Below, in pieces: positions 25,674-33,555 of a stretch of DNA of 43,346 nucleotides (its first letter is position 1; every line of letters starts with the position of its first letter). Where the stretch lies: NCBI GenBank assembly GCA_902800795.1, contig CADCFQ010000018.1, positions 1 to 43,346 on the forward strand. The letters run 5' to 3'. Below the pieces are notes generated by a model. The model made no database searches. It saw only the letters and a list, made by a program, of their open reading frames with translations, and had not been told where the DNA came from. A program made the translations under genes and the position numbers. This stretch comes from an uncultured Ruminococcus sp. GTDB taxonomy: Bacteria > Bacillota > Clostridia > Oscillospirales > Ruminococcaceae.

Positions 25674-26783
25674 ATGAAAAAGATTATTTGTTTGCTGACG
25701 GCTTTGAGCCTTGCGGCGGCATCTTTAACTGCCTGCACCGAGAATGAGCCGGCAGCAGGAAACGATAAAAAGTCAGGCATTACCGGCCGTGACCTTCTTG
25801 ACACATCATCAGAGGTAGTATCAGACAGCGAGCCCGAGCCTTCAAACTCACAGGCGGATGCATCTTCCTCTTCGTCAGTCCCGGAGCCTTCAAGCTCCGT
25901 TGATGAAACCTCGTCTGCGGCTGAGCCTCAGAAAACCTATGAGGGGGCTACTCCTGCAATGTGGGAGGTCACCGATGACAAGGGTCACACGATGACTCTC
26001 TGCGGCTCTATGCACGCTCTGGCCGAAAACGACTATCCTCTCCCGGAGCCGCTGCTGGAGCGCTTCGATGCGGCGGATATGCTGGAGGTCGAGTGCAATA
26101 TAAACTCCGAGGAGTCCGCACAGCTGAGTATGTCCATCCTGTCGGATGTCTATTACAAGGACGGCGACACAGTCAAGGACCATATATCCCAGGAGGCCTG
26201 GGATGCCCTTGATGCTTACTTCGAGGACGCCGGGCTGGATATTGACCTGTATGAAAAAATGAAACCCTGGGCTCTTGACAGCATAGTCGAGGAGCTTTAC
26301 ACCAGAGACACCGATGTCAAGTCCGAGCTGGGTCTTGATACCTATCTTATCGACAAGGCCGACGAGGCCGGCAAACAGGTCACCGAGGCCGAGAGCGTCG
26401 AGTTTCAGCTTGATCTGTTACTTGGCTTTTCCGACGAGATCTACGATTTTCTTTTCCGCTGCTATGACGGCTACACGATAGAGCAGGCTCACGAGGAGCT
26501 TTATGCGCTTCACGATGCCTGGCGAACAGGAAATATCGACGAAGTTGAAGACCAGACCTATGTAGTCGAGGGTCTGTCGGAGGAAGACAAAGCTATCTTT
26601 GAGGAATACAACAGGCTGATGCTTTACGACCGCAACAAGGGTATGGAGGAGAGCATCAAGGAGCATCTTGAAAAGGGCGACAACGTGTTTTTCCTTGTTG
26701 GCGCCGCCCATTATGCCGGTGATAAGGGTATAATCTCGCTTCTTGAAAATGACGGCTACAAGGTGGAGAGGATAAAATATTAA
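25674..26783 (+). CDS. TraB/GumN-family lipoprotein
   Basis: A 369-residue protein with a lipoprotein signal peptide (lipobox SLTAC, Cys21), a Ser/Glu/Pro-rich spacer to about residue 85, then a TraB/GumN (PrgY-like) domain. The domain shows the conserved CGSMHAL with its GxxH motif near 105, a central helical part, and the C-terminal NVFFLVGAAHYAGDKGIISLL with the second conserved His. TraB-family proteins are proposed metal-dependent proteases. In Enterococcus, PrgY acts on pheromone peptides. Here it should be exported and lipid-anchored. It is probably co-transcribed with the esterase gene (44-base gap), but no functional link is evident. Confidence 0.88.
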   Translation: MKKIICLLTALSLAAASLTACTENEPAAGNDKKSGITGRDLLDTSSEVVSDSEPEPSNSQADASSSSSVPEPSSSVDETSSAAEPQKTYEGATPAMWEVTDDKGHTMTLCGSMHALAENDYPLPEPLLERFDAADMLEVECNINSEESAQLSMSILSDVYYKDGDTVKDHISQEAWDALDAYFEDAGLDIDLYEKMKPWALDSIVEELYTRDTDVKSELGLDTYLIDKADEAGKQVTEAESVEFQLDLLLGFSDEIYDFLFRCYDGYTIEQAHEELYALHDAWRTGNIDEVEDQTYVVEGLSEEDKAIFEEYNRLMLYDRNKGMEESIKEHLEKGDNVFFLVGAAHYAGDKGIISLLENDGYKVERIKY

Positions 26784-26845
26784 ACCGTCCCGGATAGGAA
26801 GATATCGGAAAAGAAAGCGGCAAATAGTTACAGAATGACATAATT

Positions 26846-26876
26846 TGTAACTAAACTGCAACTAAATGTAACTTGC
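26846..26876 (+). repeat. Three iteron-like repeats upstream of a promoter
   Basis: TGTAACTAAAC, TGCAACTAAA and TGTAACTTGC follow one another with a period of 10-11 bases, that is, on one face of the helix. They end 7 bases before the -35 box of the promoter at 26883. Confidence 0.5.
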
Positions 26877-26882
26877 TTGTTC

Positions 26883-26911
26883 TTGAAGTTAGCTGTGATA
26901 AATAGTACAAT
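26883..26911 (+). promoter_or_regulatory. Sigma-A promoter without a downstream gene
   Basis: TTGAAG, 17 bases, TACAAT. No open frame with a ribosome site follows before the hairpin terminator at about 27000. Confidence 0.55.
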
Positions 26912-26917
26912 ATGCTT

Positions 26918-27029
26918 GTAGAACAAAGAAAGAAAAGAATGTAAACACTAAGATTAACTCTTAGCTCGTTTCATCCTCTCCAAAATTTTTACACAAGCAA
27001 AGGGCTGCCAAACGGTGGCCTTTTTGTTT
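26918..27029 (+). ncRNA. Candidate small RNA of about 110 nt
   Basis: The stretch lies between a promoter and a Rho-independent terminator (GGCTGCC-AAAC-GGTGGCC followed by T5). It contains a CTAAGA-TTAAC-TCTTAG hairpin and is A-rich at its 5' end. No plausible peptide frame is seen; the only ATG near the 5' end is followed directly by TAA. It is not a family I recognise. Confidence 0.4.
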
Positions 27030-27142
27030 TATAGAAATGATGCCCGTTCCGCCTGACGGCGAAAGGACAAAACGAACACACACAATCAAAGGGCTGCCTG
27101 ACGGTGGCCTTTTTGTTTTATAGAAATGATGTCCGTTCCGCC
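26998..27142 (+). repeat. Two direct copies of a 56-bp terminator-containing unit
   Basis: 26998-27053 and 27087-27142 are nearly identical (three or so differences), with a period of 89 bp. Each begins CAAAGGGCTGCC, folds as a terminator hairpin with T5 and continues TTTTATAGAAATGATG to GTTCCGCC. The 33-bp spacer shares no similarity. The second copy may be a back-up terminator or the 3' end of a duplicated small-RNA gene. Confidence 0.7.
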
Positions 27143-27167
27143 GTGAGGCTTCTGGCTTTTCTCCGGT

Positions 27168-27836
27168 TCACCTCAACTTCTCCAGCGCTTTTTTCTCAAT
27201 CCTCGAGACATAGCTTCGTGATATCCCGAGCTTAGCGGCGGTCTCACGCTGGGTCAGGGCCGCACCGCCCCCAAGACCGTAGCGAAGGACTATTATCCTG
27301 CGCTCACGCTCATCAAGCCTTGTGCTTATGCGCTTTCGCAGCTGTTCGCACCTGATAGACAGCTCCGTCTGCTCGCAGACATCCGAGCCGTCCGCCAGCA
27401 TATCGATAAGCCGCAGTGTACTGCCGTCCTTGCCCTGCTCAACGGGCTCGTCAAAATGCACCTCGGCGGCGGTCTTTCTGAGCGCCCTGAAATGCATCAG
27501 TATCTCATTTTCCACACACCTGCTCCCATAGGTCGCAAACCTTGTGGCTTTCTTATAGTCGAATGTGTTCACAGCCTTGATAAGCCCGATGGTCCCTATG
27601 GATATCAGGTCCTCCTGGTCGCAGGCGCTTGCGTAATACTTTTTAATAATGTGTGCCACGAGCCGCAGATTGTGCTCGATAAGCTTGTTTTTGGCCGCCT
27701 TGTCTCCCTTGGCCATAAGCTCGAAGCATTCCCGCTCCTCTTTTGCGGAAAGGGGCTTCGGGAACACCTGGCCGCTGTCGATATGCAGAGCAAAGAAAAC
27801 GAATTGTGACAAAAACTCCCATAGACCGGTAAGCAT
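27168..27836 (-). CDS. sigK: Sporulation sigma factor sigma-K, uninterrupted
   Basis: Late mother-cell sigma factor for coat and lysis genes. It has 222 residues. Region 2 shows FELMAKGDKAAKNKLIEHNLRLVAHIIKKYY and DLISIGTIGLIKAVNTFD, as in B. subtilis SigK. Region 4.2 ends with TQRETAAKLGISRSYVSRIEKKALEKL. A hydrophobic N-terminus of about 20 residues (LTGLWEFLSQFVFFAL) matches the pro-sequence that SpoIVFB removes. The gene is continuous, with no skin element. AGGAG lies 8 bases before the ATG, and a possible sigma-E/K-type promoter lies upstream. Confidence 0.95.
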   Translation of the reverse strand: MLTGLWEFLSQFVFFALHIDSGQVFPKPLSAKEERECFELMAKGDKAAKNKLIEHNLRLVAHIIKKYYASACDQEDLISIGTIGLIKAVNTFDYKKATRFATYGSRCVENEILMHFRALRKTAAEVHFDEPVEQGKDGSTLRLIDMLADGSDVCEQTELSIRCEQLRKRISTRLDERERRIIVLRYGLGGGAALTQRETAAKLGISRSYVSRIEKKALEKLR

Positions 27837-27865
27837 AATATCATCTCCTGTTTTATCTTAGAACA

Positions 27866-27895
27866 TTCTATGCTCACGGACAAACAGGATATGTG
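27866..27895 (-). promoter_or_regulatory. Possible sigma-E/sigma-K promoter of sigK
   Basis: Minus strand: ACATATC, 15 bases, CATAGAAT. The -10 matches CATACAAT at 7 of 8 positions, while the -35 is only partly like sigma-E. It lies about 30 bases upstream of the ATG. Confidence 0.4.
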
Positions 27896-27952
27896 TTTCG
27901 GGCTTTGTCCTTTTTTGTGAAGTATTACCCTATGAAATTTATTAATTTTCTG

Positions 27953-27981
27953 TTGACAATTGCTGTGAAATGTGATAATAT
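27953..27981 (+). promoter_or_regulatory. Sigma-A promoter of the first NPxTG gene
   Basis: TTGACA followed by TAATAT at 17 bases, or the better GATAAT at 15 bases. Initiation falls near 27985-27989, just before the cre site. Confidence 0.75.
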
Positions 27982-27993
27982 ATATTTTATAGG

Positions 27994-28007
27994 TGTAAGC
28001 GTTTACA
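27994..28007 (+). promoter_or_regulatory. Catabolite-responsive element (cre) for CcpA
   Basis: TGTAAGCGTTTACA fits the Bacillus cre consensus TGWAANCGNTNWCA at every position and lies inside the longer palindrome GGTGTAAGCGTTTACACC (27992-28009). Placed just downstream of the start site, it would act as a roadblock. A LacI-family regulator other than CcpA is possible. Confidence 0.8.
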
Positions 28008-28044
28008 CCTCGGGACAGAAAATATAATAATGGAGGAAAACACT

Positions 28045-28959
28045 ATGAAGATCACAAAGATCCTGACAGCTTCTGCTGTCGCACTGACACTTGCGCTGGG
28101 CGCTGTTATCCCTGCAAGCGCAGAGGAGGAGACTCTTGCTGCACCGAAATTCACAGTTCTTGAGAGCTTCGACGAGCTTGAAAACGGTGTTTCTGAGGTT
28201 ACGGGAGATTTTTTCTTTGCATGGCTTGAAGAGAATTATGAATATGCAAAGTCTATTTCCACCGATTATCTTGATGTTATAGTAAAGGAAGGTTCTGAGG
28301 GTTATTATTATGTTGAGTATGTACAGCCAAATAGGTATGATTCCTTTGAGGCTCTTGTGGCGGCTGACGGTGAGTTTACTCAGTCGTATCCTGAAAGTCT
28401 GGAAACACTGCAAGGATATAAAAGTAAAGACGGCGACGTTATCATTTATATAGCACCTGCTGTTGATCTGGTTGAATGTGATGTATCTGTTGATACTGAT
28501 GCACAGAAAGTTACCGTTACCTATAACGGCGAGGAGATGCCCTCCAGCGATTATACAGTTACATACTACGGTGTTGACAATAACTATGAGGGAACAGACT
28601 TCCCCACAGAGCCCGGCGAGTATAGCGTAACAGTTGTTGCAAAGGAAGGCAGCTACTATGTAAAGGATGCAAATGACAACGGTTCCTTCACTATCGAAGC
28701 ACCGGCAGAGTCCAGCGAGGAGAGCAGCGAGAGCACAGTAGAGTCCGAGAGCGAGAGCACTGTAGAGAGCGAGGAGACCTCTGAGACCGAGAGCACCGCT
28801 GATACAAGCTCCGCAGCTGACAGCTCCAAGGCAGACACAAGCTCCAAGGCTACAAGCGATTCTTCCACAAAGAACCCCGGCACAGGTGCAGCAGCAGCTA
28901 TGGGTATCCTGGCAGTTGCAGCAGCAGGTGTTGCTGTAAGCAAGAAGAAGTCAAAGTAA
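28045..28959 (+). CDS. NPxTG-anchored surface protein with Ig-like domain, copy 1
   Basis: 304 residues: signal peptide (about 1-28, ending ASA), a domain of about 115 residues without a recognised family, an Ig-like domain at about 145-220 (VDTDAQKVTVTYNGEEMPSSDYTV ... FPTEPGEYSVTVVAK), a Ser/Glu/Thr-rich wall-spanning linker, the sorting motif NPGTG, a hydrophobic segment and a KKKSK tail. GGAGG lies 8 bases before this ATG; an earlier in-frame ATG overlaps that site. The Ig-like domain is homologous to that of the protein at 38907. The cre site suggests it is expressed when preferred sugars are absent. Function is unknown; adhesion or substrate binding is a guess. Confidence 0.82.
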   Translation: MKITKILTASAVALTLALGAVIPASAEEETLAAPKFTVLESFDELENGVSEVTGDFFFAWLEENYEYAKSISTDYLDVIVKEGSEGYYYVEYVQPNRYDSFEALVAADGEFTQSYPESLETLQGYKSKDGDVIIYIAPAVDLVECDVSVDTDAQKVTVTYNGEEMPSSDYTVTYYGVDNNYEGTDFPTEPGEYSVTVVAKEGSYYVKDANDNGSFTIEAPAESSEESSESTVESESESTVESEETSETESTADTSSAADSSKADTSSKATSDSSTKNPGTGAAAAMGILAVAAAGVAVSKKKSK

Positions 28960-28993
28960 ACCTCTGACAGGCTGATATAAGAATAATATCACT

Positions 28994-29035
28994 AAAGGCT
29001 GTGTGACCTGATCCCAAAGGTCATGCAGCCTTTTT
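28994..29035 (+). terminator. Terminator of the NPxTG gene
   Basis: AAAGGCTG-TGACCT / AGGTCA-GCAGCCTTT stem followed by T5. Confidence 0.9.
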
Positions 29036-29060
29036 ATATGCAAAAATACAGATCAGGTAC

Positions 29061-29089
29061 TTGAATTTTTGAAAACAATGTGGTATAAT
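29061..29089 (+). promoter_or_regulatory. Sigma-A promoter of the lacI-family gene
   Basis: TTGAAT, 17 bases, TATAAT, directly abutting the operator at 29090. Confidence 0.85.
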
Positions 29090-29109
29090 ATATGATATCA
29101 ATATCATAT
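29090..29109 (+). promoter_or_regulatory. Operator of the sucrose repressor (autoregulation)
   Basis: ATATGATATCAATATCATAT: 8-bp arms (ATATGATA/TATCATAT) around TCAA. The same 20-mer with two changes is found at 30239-30258 before the PTS gene. Confidence 0.75.
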
Positions 29110-29126
29110 ATAAAGGAGAGGCATGG

Positions 29127-30119
29127 ATGAATATATCAGAATTTGCCCGTGAAGCCGGTGTCTCCGTTTCGGCGGTCAGCAGGTATTTCAATAACGGCTA
29201 TCTTTCCGAAGACAAAAAACAGAAGATAAAGGAAGCCCTTGAAAGAACAGGCTACACCCCAAGTTATTCCGCAAGGGCTGTGCGCTCAAAGGTCACAAAG
29301 CTGATAGGAGTAATACTCCCCAAGCTTTCGAGCGAGAGCATTTCCAGAGTCACCGAGGGCATCAGCCAGGTGCTTGGCGCCGAGGGCTTCGAGCTCCTCC
29401 TTGTCAACACCGCCAATGACTATAACCGTGAGATAAGCTCTCTCGAGCTTTTCCGCCAGAACAGGGTAGACGGCGTCATATTCCTTGCCAGTGTCTTTAC
29501 AGACCTTCATCGCTCCCTTCTCTCAAAGATGCGCATCCCCGTTATTATCGTGGGACAGGAGCTCAAAGGCTACAACTGCGTCTGCCACAACGATGAGGGT
29601 GCGGCCTACAGCATGACAAAACTCATGCTGAGTAAAGGCGCAAAGCGTCCGGCGTTCATCGGCGCCAACCCCGATGACAAGGCTGCCGGAATGGACCGCA
29701 GAAACGGCTTTGACAGAGCTGTCAAAGAGGCCGGTCTCACAGTCGATCCTAAATTTTGCGAGATAGCAAAGTTCAGTATGGAGTCGGGCTATGAAAAGGC
29801 AAAGCGCCTGTTTTCCTACAAGCAGAAGCCGGATTGTGTTTTCTGCGCCACCGACAATATCGCCGCCGGAGCCATGCTCTATCTAAGGGAGCAGAGCATC
29901 CGTGTCCCCGAGGACGTTATGATCGGCGGGGTAGGGGACTCACGCTTCGACAAGGTCCTCTATGTGTCCCTCTCCTCGGCACATCTGCACTATAAGACCG
30001 CAGGCATCGAGGGCGCCAAGATGCTGCTCTCGGAGATGAAAAACAGTTCCGAGGTCCACCGCATACTCCAGCTGGAATACGAGATAATAGAAAGAGGCTC
30101 CACCGACAGACAACCCTGA
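29127..30119 (+). CDS. LacI-family repressor of the sucrose operon
   Basis: A 330-residue transcription factor. The N-terminal helix-turn-helix and hinge (NISEFAREAGVSVSAVSRYFNNGYLSEDKKQKI) are followed by a periplasmic-binding-protein-like effector domain (IGVILPKLSS ... GVIFLAS ... AFIGANPDDKAAGMDRRNGF). AAAGGAG precedes the ATG. It reads its own operator (29090) and, 120 bases after its stop, the same operator stands in front of the PTS gene, so it most likely represses itself and the sucrose genes until sucrose or sucrose-6-phosphate is present. The inducer is inferred from the neighbours. Confidence 0.93.
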   Translation: MNISEFAREAGVSVSAVSRYFNNGYLSEDKKQKIKEALERTGYTPSYSARAVRSKVTKLIGVILPKLSSESISRVTEGISQVLGAEGFELLLVNTANDYNREISSLELFRQNRVDGVIFLASVFTDLHRSLLSKMRIPVIIVGQELKGYNCVCHNDEGAAYSMTKLMLSKGAKRPAFIGANPDDKAAGMDRRNGFDRAVKEAGLTVDPKFCEIAKFSMESGYEKAKRLFSYKQKPDCVFCATDNIAAGAMLYLREQSIRVPEDVMIGGVGDSRFDKVLYVSLSSAHLHYKTAGIEGAKMLLSEMKNSSEVHRILQLEYEIIERGSTDRQP

Positions 30120-30200
30120 TTTATCATTTTGCACAAAGCAACCACCTGAAATTGTGTGAAACTTCCCAAAACCGGCTTCATAATTCTGCCTATATGTCAA

Positions 30201-30229
30201 TAGACACCCCGGATAAAACGTGTTATAAT
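30201..30229 (+). promoter_or_regulatory. Sigma-A promoter of the sucrose operon
   Basis: TAGACA, 17 bases, TATAAT with an extended -10 (TGTTATAAT). Confidence 0.85.
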
Positions 30230-30238
30230 ATAGCTACG

Positions 30239-30258
30239 ATATGAAATCAATATCACAT
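30239..30258 (+). promoter_or_regulatory. Operator of the sucrose operon
   Basis: ATATGAAATCAATATCACAT, 18 of 20 bases identical to the operator at 29090. It lies just downstream of the -10 box, over the start of transcription. Confidence 0.75.
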
Positions 30259-30309
30259 TGTTCCAGATATTGTTTCAGGATCTCGTTTTATTTACGAAAG
30301 GGTGAGGAC

Positions 30310-32202
30310 ATGGATTATAACAAGTGCGCATCGGAGATCCTTAGTGCCATAGGCGGTAAGGACAATTTAGCCAGCGCAGCTCACTGCGCCACAAGGCTAA
30401 GGCTTGTGATAGCCGACAACGAAAAGGTAGAAAAATCAGTTCTCGAAGACATTGACGGAGTCAAGGGTGTTTTTGAAGCACAGGGACAGCTCCAGATCAT
30501 CATTGGCACAGGAACGGTGAACAAGGTCTACGACGAGTTCATCAAGCTGGCAGGCGTCGAAGCATCATCCAAGGATGATGTAAAGAAGGCTGCTGCTGCC
30601 AAAGCCCCCTGGTATAAGAGGGCGATAAAGACCCTGGGCGATATCTTTGTTCCTATCATTCCGGCGATAGTTGCCACAGGTCTTCTCTGCGGACTGCTGG
30701 GCGGACTTTCAAAGGCCTTCCCGGAAATGGCAGATTCCCAGTTCTATACGCTGCTGGATATGTTCTCCAACGCAGCTCTGACCTTCCTGCCGATACTTAT
30801 CGCAGTGAGCGCCGCAAAGATCTTCGGCGCAAACATTTATCTGGGTGCCGTTATCGGTATGATAATGATCCATCCGAACCTTATAAACGCCTGGTCTGTG
30901 GGCGACGGCACCGATCTTCCGGTACTGTGGTCCTGGGGCTTCTGGGACGTCCACGCCACCGGCTATCAGGGCCACGTTATCCCGGTAGTCATCGCTGTGC
31001 TGCTGCTTTCGATAATTGAAAAATGGCTTCACAAAAAAGTCCCCGAGATGTTTGACCTCTTTGTAACACCTCTGGTGTCTGTTCTCGTTACAGGCTTCCT
31101 TACTATGACAGTCATAGGCCCTGTTTTCTCGCAGATAGAATCCTGGGTGCTCTCGGGTGCACAGTGGCTCATCTCTATTCCTTTCGGTATAGGTTCCTTC
31201 CTTATGGGTGCCGCTTATGCTCCGACAGTTGTTGCCGGTGTTCACCATATGTATAACGCTATCGAGCTTTCGATGATAGCGGATAACGGAAAGAACATCT
31301 GGATGCCGATAGCTACGGCTGCCAATGTGGGTCAGGGTGCCGCTGCTCTGGCAGTAGCCCTAAAGACCAGAAACAAGAAGACCAAGTCCATGGCTCTTCC
31401 GGCTTCGCTCTCTGCATTCATGGGAATAACCGAGCCCGCTATCTTCGGAGTTAACGTAAGATATGTAAAGCCCCTTATCGCCGGTATGGCAGGCGGTGCC
31501 TGCGGTGCAGCAGTAGCATCTATAATGAACGTCTATGCCACCGCAAACGGCGTAACAGGTATTTTCGGCTTCCTTATCACAACAGAAAGCGTAGCAGGAT
31601 ACGCTCTTACATTTGCAGTTTCCACAGCAGTAGCCTTTATCCTTTCCTGGATGCTTTATAAGGATCCCGCAGAGGAGACTGCCCCTGCCGCAGAGCCGGC
31701 ACAGGAACCTGCTTCGGAGCCCGAAGTTAAGCCTGCTGACAGCTATGACGACAGCTGTGTATATTCGCCGCTCAAAGGCAAGGCTGTTCTTATGGCGGAT
31801 GTTCCCGACGAGACCTTCGCATCTGATGTTCTCGGAATGGGTGCGGCAGTAGAGCCGGCGGAGGGCAAGGTAGTAGCTCCCGCAGACGGCGAGGTGAGCA
31901 CTCTGTTTGATACTCACCATGCAATAGGCCTGACACTTGACAACGGAATGGAGATGCTCATACATATAGGCATCAACACGGTTGAACTCGGCGGCGAGGG
32001 CTATACAGCTCACGTTTCAGAGGGTGACAAGGTCACCCGTGGACAGACCCTCATAACCTTTGATATACCCCTTATCAAGAGCAAGGGCTATCCTGTGATA
32101 ACACCTGTTATCATAACCAATGCCGATGAATATACCGACATCCGCAAAGCCGGGTGTGACGAGGTCACTTATCTCGACAAGCTTATAGAAACAGCCAGGT
32201 AA
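30310..32202 (+). CDS. Sucrose-type PTS transporter, EIIBCA
   Basis: Phosphorylating sugar permease, 630 residues with domain order B-C-A. IIB: AHCATRLRLV with the phospho-Cys26. IIC: about 105-465, multi-span, with the VPIIPAIVATGLLCG and GITEPAIFGVN motifs of the glucose/sucrose superfamily. A Pro/Glu/Ala-rich linker (about 465-495) leads to a IIA(Glc)-type domain with GLTLDNGMEMLIHIGINTVEL (phospho-His552). The specificity is called sucrose because a GH32 hydrolase and fructokinase follow. Trehalose or beta-glucoside would be the alternatives. The start is the ATG after AAAGGGTGAGGA; the longer frame would include the operator. First gene of a five-gene operon. Confidence 0.92.
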   Translation: MDYNKCASEILSAIGGKDNLASAAHCATRLRLVIADNEKVEKSVLEDIDGVKGVFEAQGQLQIIIGTGTVNKVYDEFIKLAGVEASSKDDVKKAAAAKAPWYKRAIKTLGDIFVPIIPAIVATGLLCGLLGGLSKAFPEMADSQFYTLLDMFSNAALTFLPILIAVSAAKIFGANIYLGAVIGMIMIHPNLINAWSVGDGTDLPVLWSWGFWDVHATGYQGHVIPVVIAVLLLSIIEKWLHKKVPEMFDLFVTPLVSVLVTGFLTMTVIGPVFSQIESWVLSGAQWLISIPFGIGSFLMGAAYAPTVVAGVHHMYNAIELSMIADNGKNIWMPIATAANVGQGAAALAVALKTRNKKTKSMALPASLSAFMGITEPAIFGVNVRYVKPLIAGMAGGACGAAVASIMNVYATANGVTGIFGFLITTESVAGYALTFAVSTAVAFILSWMLYKDPAEETAPAAEPAQEPASEPEVKPADSYDDSCVYSPLKGKAVLMADVPDETFASDVLGMGAAVEPAEGKVVAPADGEVSTLFDTHHAIGLTLDNGMEMLIHIGINTVELGGEGYTAHVSEGDKVTRGQTLITFDIPLIKSKGYPVITPVIITNADEYTDIRKAGCDEVTYLDKLIETAR

Positions 32203-32223
32203 AAAAGGACGGTGAGCCGGACT

Positions 32224-33555
32224 ATGAAAAACGACTACAGACAGAAGTTACATCTTGAACCGCAGAAGGGCTGGCTCAACGATCCAAACGGCCTGTGTTA
32301 TTTCAAAGGTGAATACCACGTTTATTTCCAGTATTCCCCTGACAGCCCCGAGGGCAGGAGCGCAAAGTGCTGGGGACACTGGCAGAGCCCGGACCTTCTC
32401 CACTGGCGCTTTACGGGAACTGTTCTGTTCCCCGATCATCCGGATGACCGAAACGGTGTCTATTCCGGATGCGGATTTGTAAAGGGCGACACCCTCTATC
32501 TCTTCTATACAGGCAATGTAAAGGAAGAGGGCGACCACGACTACATCACCTCGGGAAGAGGCGCAAATGTCCTCCTTGTCACAACCAAGGACGGCGTGAC
32601 CATGAGTGAAAAGAAAACGCTCCTTAAAAACTGCGACTACCCCGACTACTGCTCCTGCCATGTCCGTGACCCAAAGGTCTGGGAGGAAGATGGCAGATAC
32701 AGAATGGTGCTGGGAGCAAGGACACTTGATGACAAGGGCTGTGTTCTTTATTACACCTCTTCCGACCTTTATAACTGGGAGTTCGAGGAAGAGATCCGCA
32801 CCCCCGATTCAGGCTATATGTGGGAGTGCCCCGATGAGTTTGTTATCGGCGGTCAGCGTTTTTTAAGCATCTCTCCCCAGGGATTGAAGCACGAAAAATA
32901 CATATCCCAGAACGTTTACAGTTCGGGGTATCTTGACCTTTCATCGGGAGTATACACCGAATGGGACCAGGGGTTTGACTTTTACGCCCCCCAGACCTTT
33001 GATGCCCCGGATTCAAGAAAGATACTCATAGGCTGGGAGGGCATAGGCGACATACCCTATACCAATCCCACGGTCGGATACGGCTGGCAGCACTGCCTGA
33101 CACTGCCAAGGGAGCTTACCGCTTGTGATAAAGGCAAGGTCTTGCAGCAGCCGGTCAGAGAGCTTGAAGCTTTAAGGAAAGACTCAAAGCCCTTAAACAG
33201 TGGCGGGAGCTTAGATGCCGAGCTGCCATTTGAGATAACTGGCAGCTGCGGTGATGAGTTTTCGCTTACCTTTGAGGGCGTTCTGAACCTTGAATACAGC
33301 AGCGGAGAGTTTGCACTGGTGTTCCTCTCAAAGGAAGCCGGCGGCGGCCGCACAGCAAGATTTGCAAGACTTGAGACCTGTCGGGATATTCGTGTGATAG
33401 CCGACACAGCTTCCGTTGAGGTCTATTTAAACGGCGGAGAAAAGGTCCTTTCAAGCAGGATGTATCCTGCTGATACGAATATAAGAGTCAGAGCCCGGGG
33501 ACTGAATACAGTTCTTTACAGGCTCGACGGGATTGAGGTGATATCCGATGAATAG
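32224..33555 (+). CDS. Sucrose-6-phosphate hydrolase (GH32)
   Basis: Glycoside hydrolase family 32, 443 residues, cytoplasmic. It splits sucrose-6-phosphate into glucose-6-phosphate and fructose. Five-blade propeller motifs: WLNDPNG with nucleophile Asp20, FQYSP, the RDP motif in CHVRDPKVW (transition-state Asp), and WECPDEF with the acid/base Glu. A C-terminal beta-sandwich (about 320-443) follows. No signal peptide, in keeping with a PTS product. Start: ATG with GGTGAG 7 bases upstream; a GTG four codons earlier is possible. It overlaps the fructokinase gene by 8 bases. Confidence 0.94.
   Translation: MKNDYRQKLHLEPQKGWLNDPNGLCYFKGEYHVYFQYSPDSPEGRSAKCWGHWQSPDLLHWRFTGTVLFPDHPDDRNGVYSGCGFVKGDTLYLFYTGNVKEEGDHDYITSGRGANVLLVTTKDGVTMSEKKTLLKNCDYPDYCSCHVRDPKVWEEDGRYRMVLGARTLDDKGCVLYYTSSDLYNWEFEEEIRTPDSGYMWECPDEFVIGGQRFLSISPQGLKHEKYISQNVYSSGYLDLSSGVYTEWDQGFDFYAPQTFDAPDSRKILIGWEGIGDIPYTNPTVGYGWQHCLTLPRELTACDKGKVLQQPVRELEALRKDSKPLNSGGSLDAELPFEITGSCGDEFSLTFEGVLNLEYSSGEFALVFLSKEAGGGRTARFARLETCRDIRVIADTASVEVYLNGGEKVLSSRMYPADTNIRVRARGLNTVLYRLDGIEVISDE

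Noticed and set aside
26930..26945. ATG-TAA start-stop element in the candidate small RNA
   Set aside because: An ATG directly followed by TAA after an A/G-rich stretch is easily due to chance in such AT-rich sequence.
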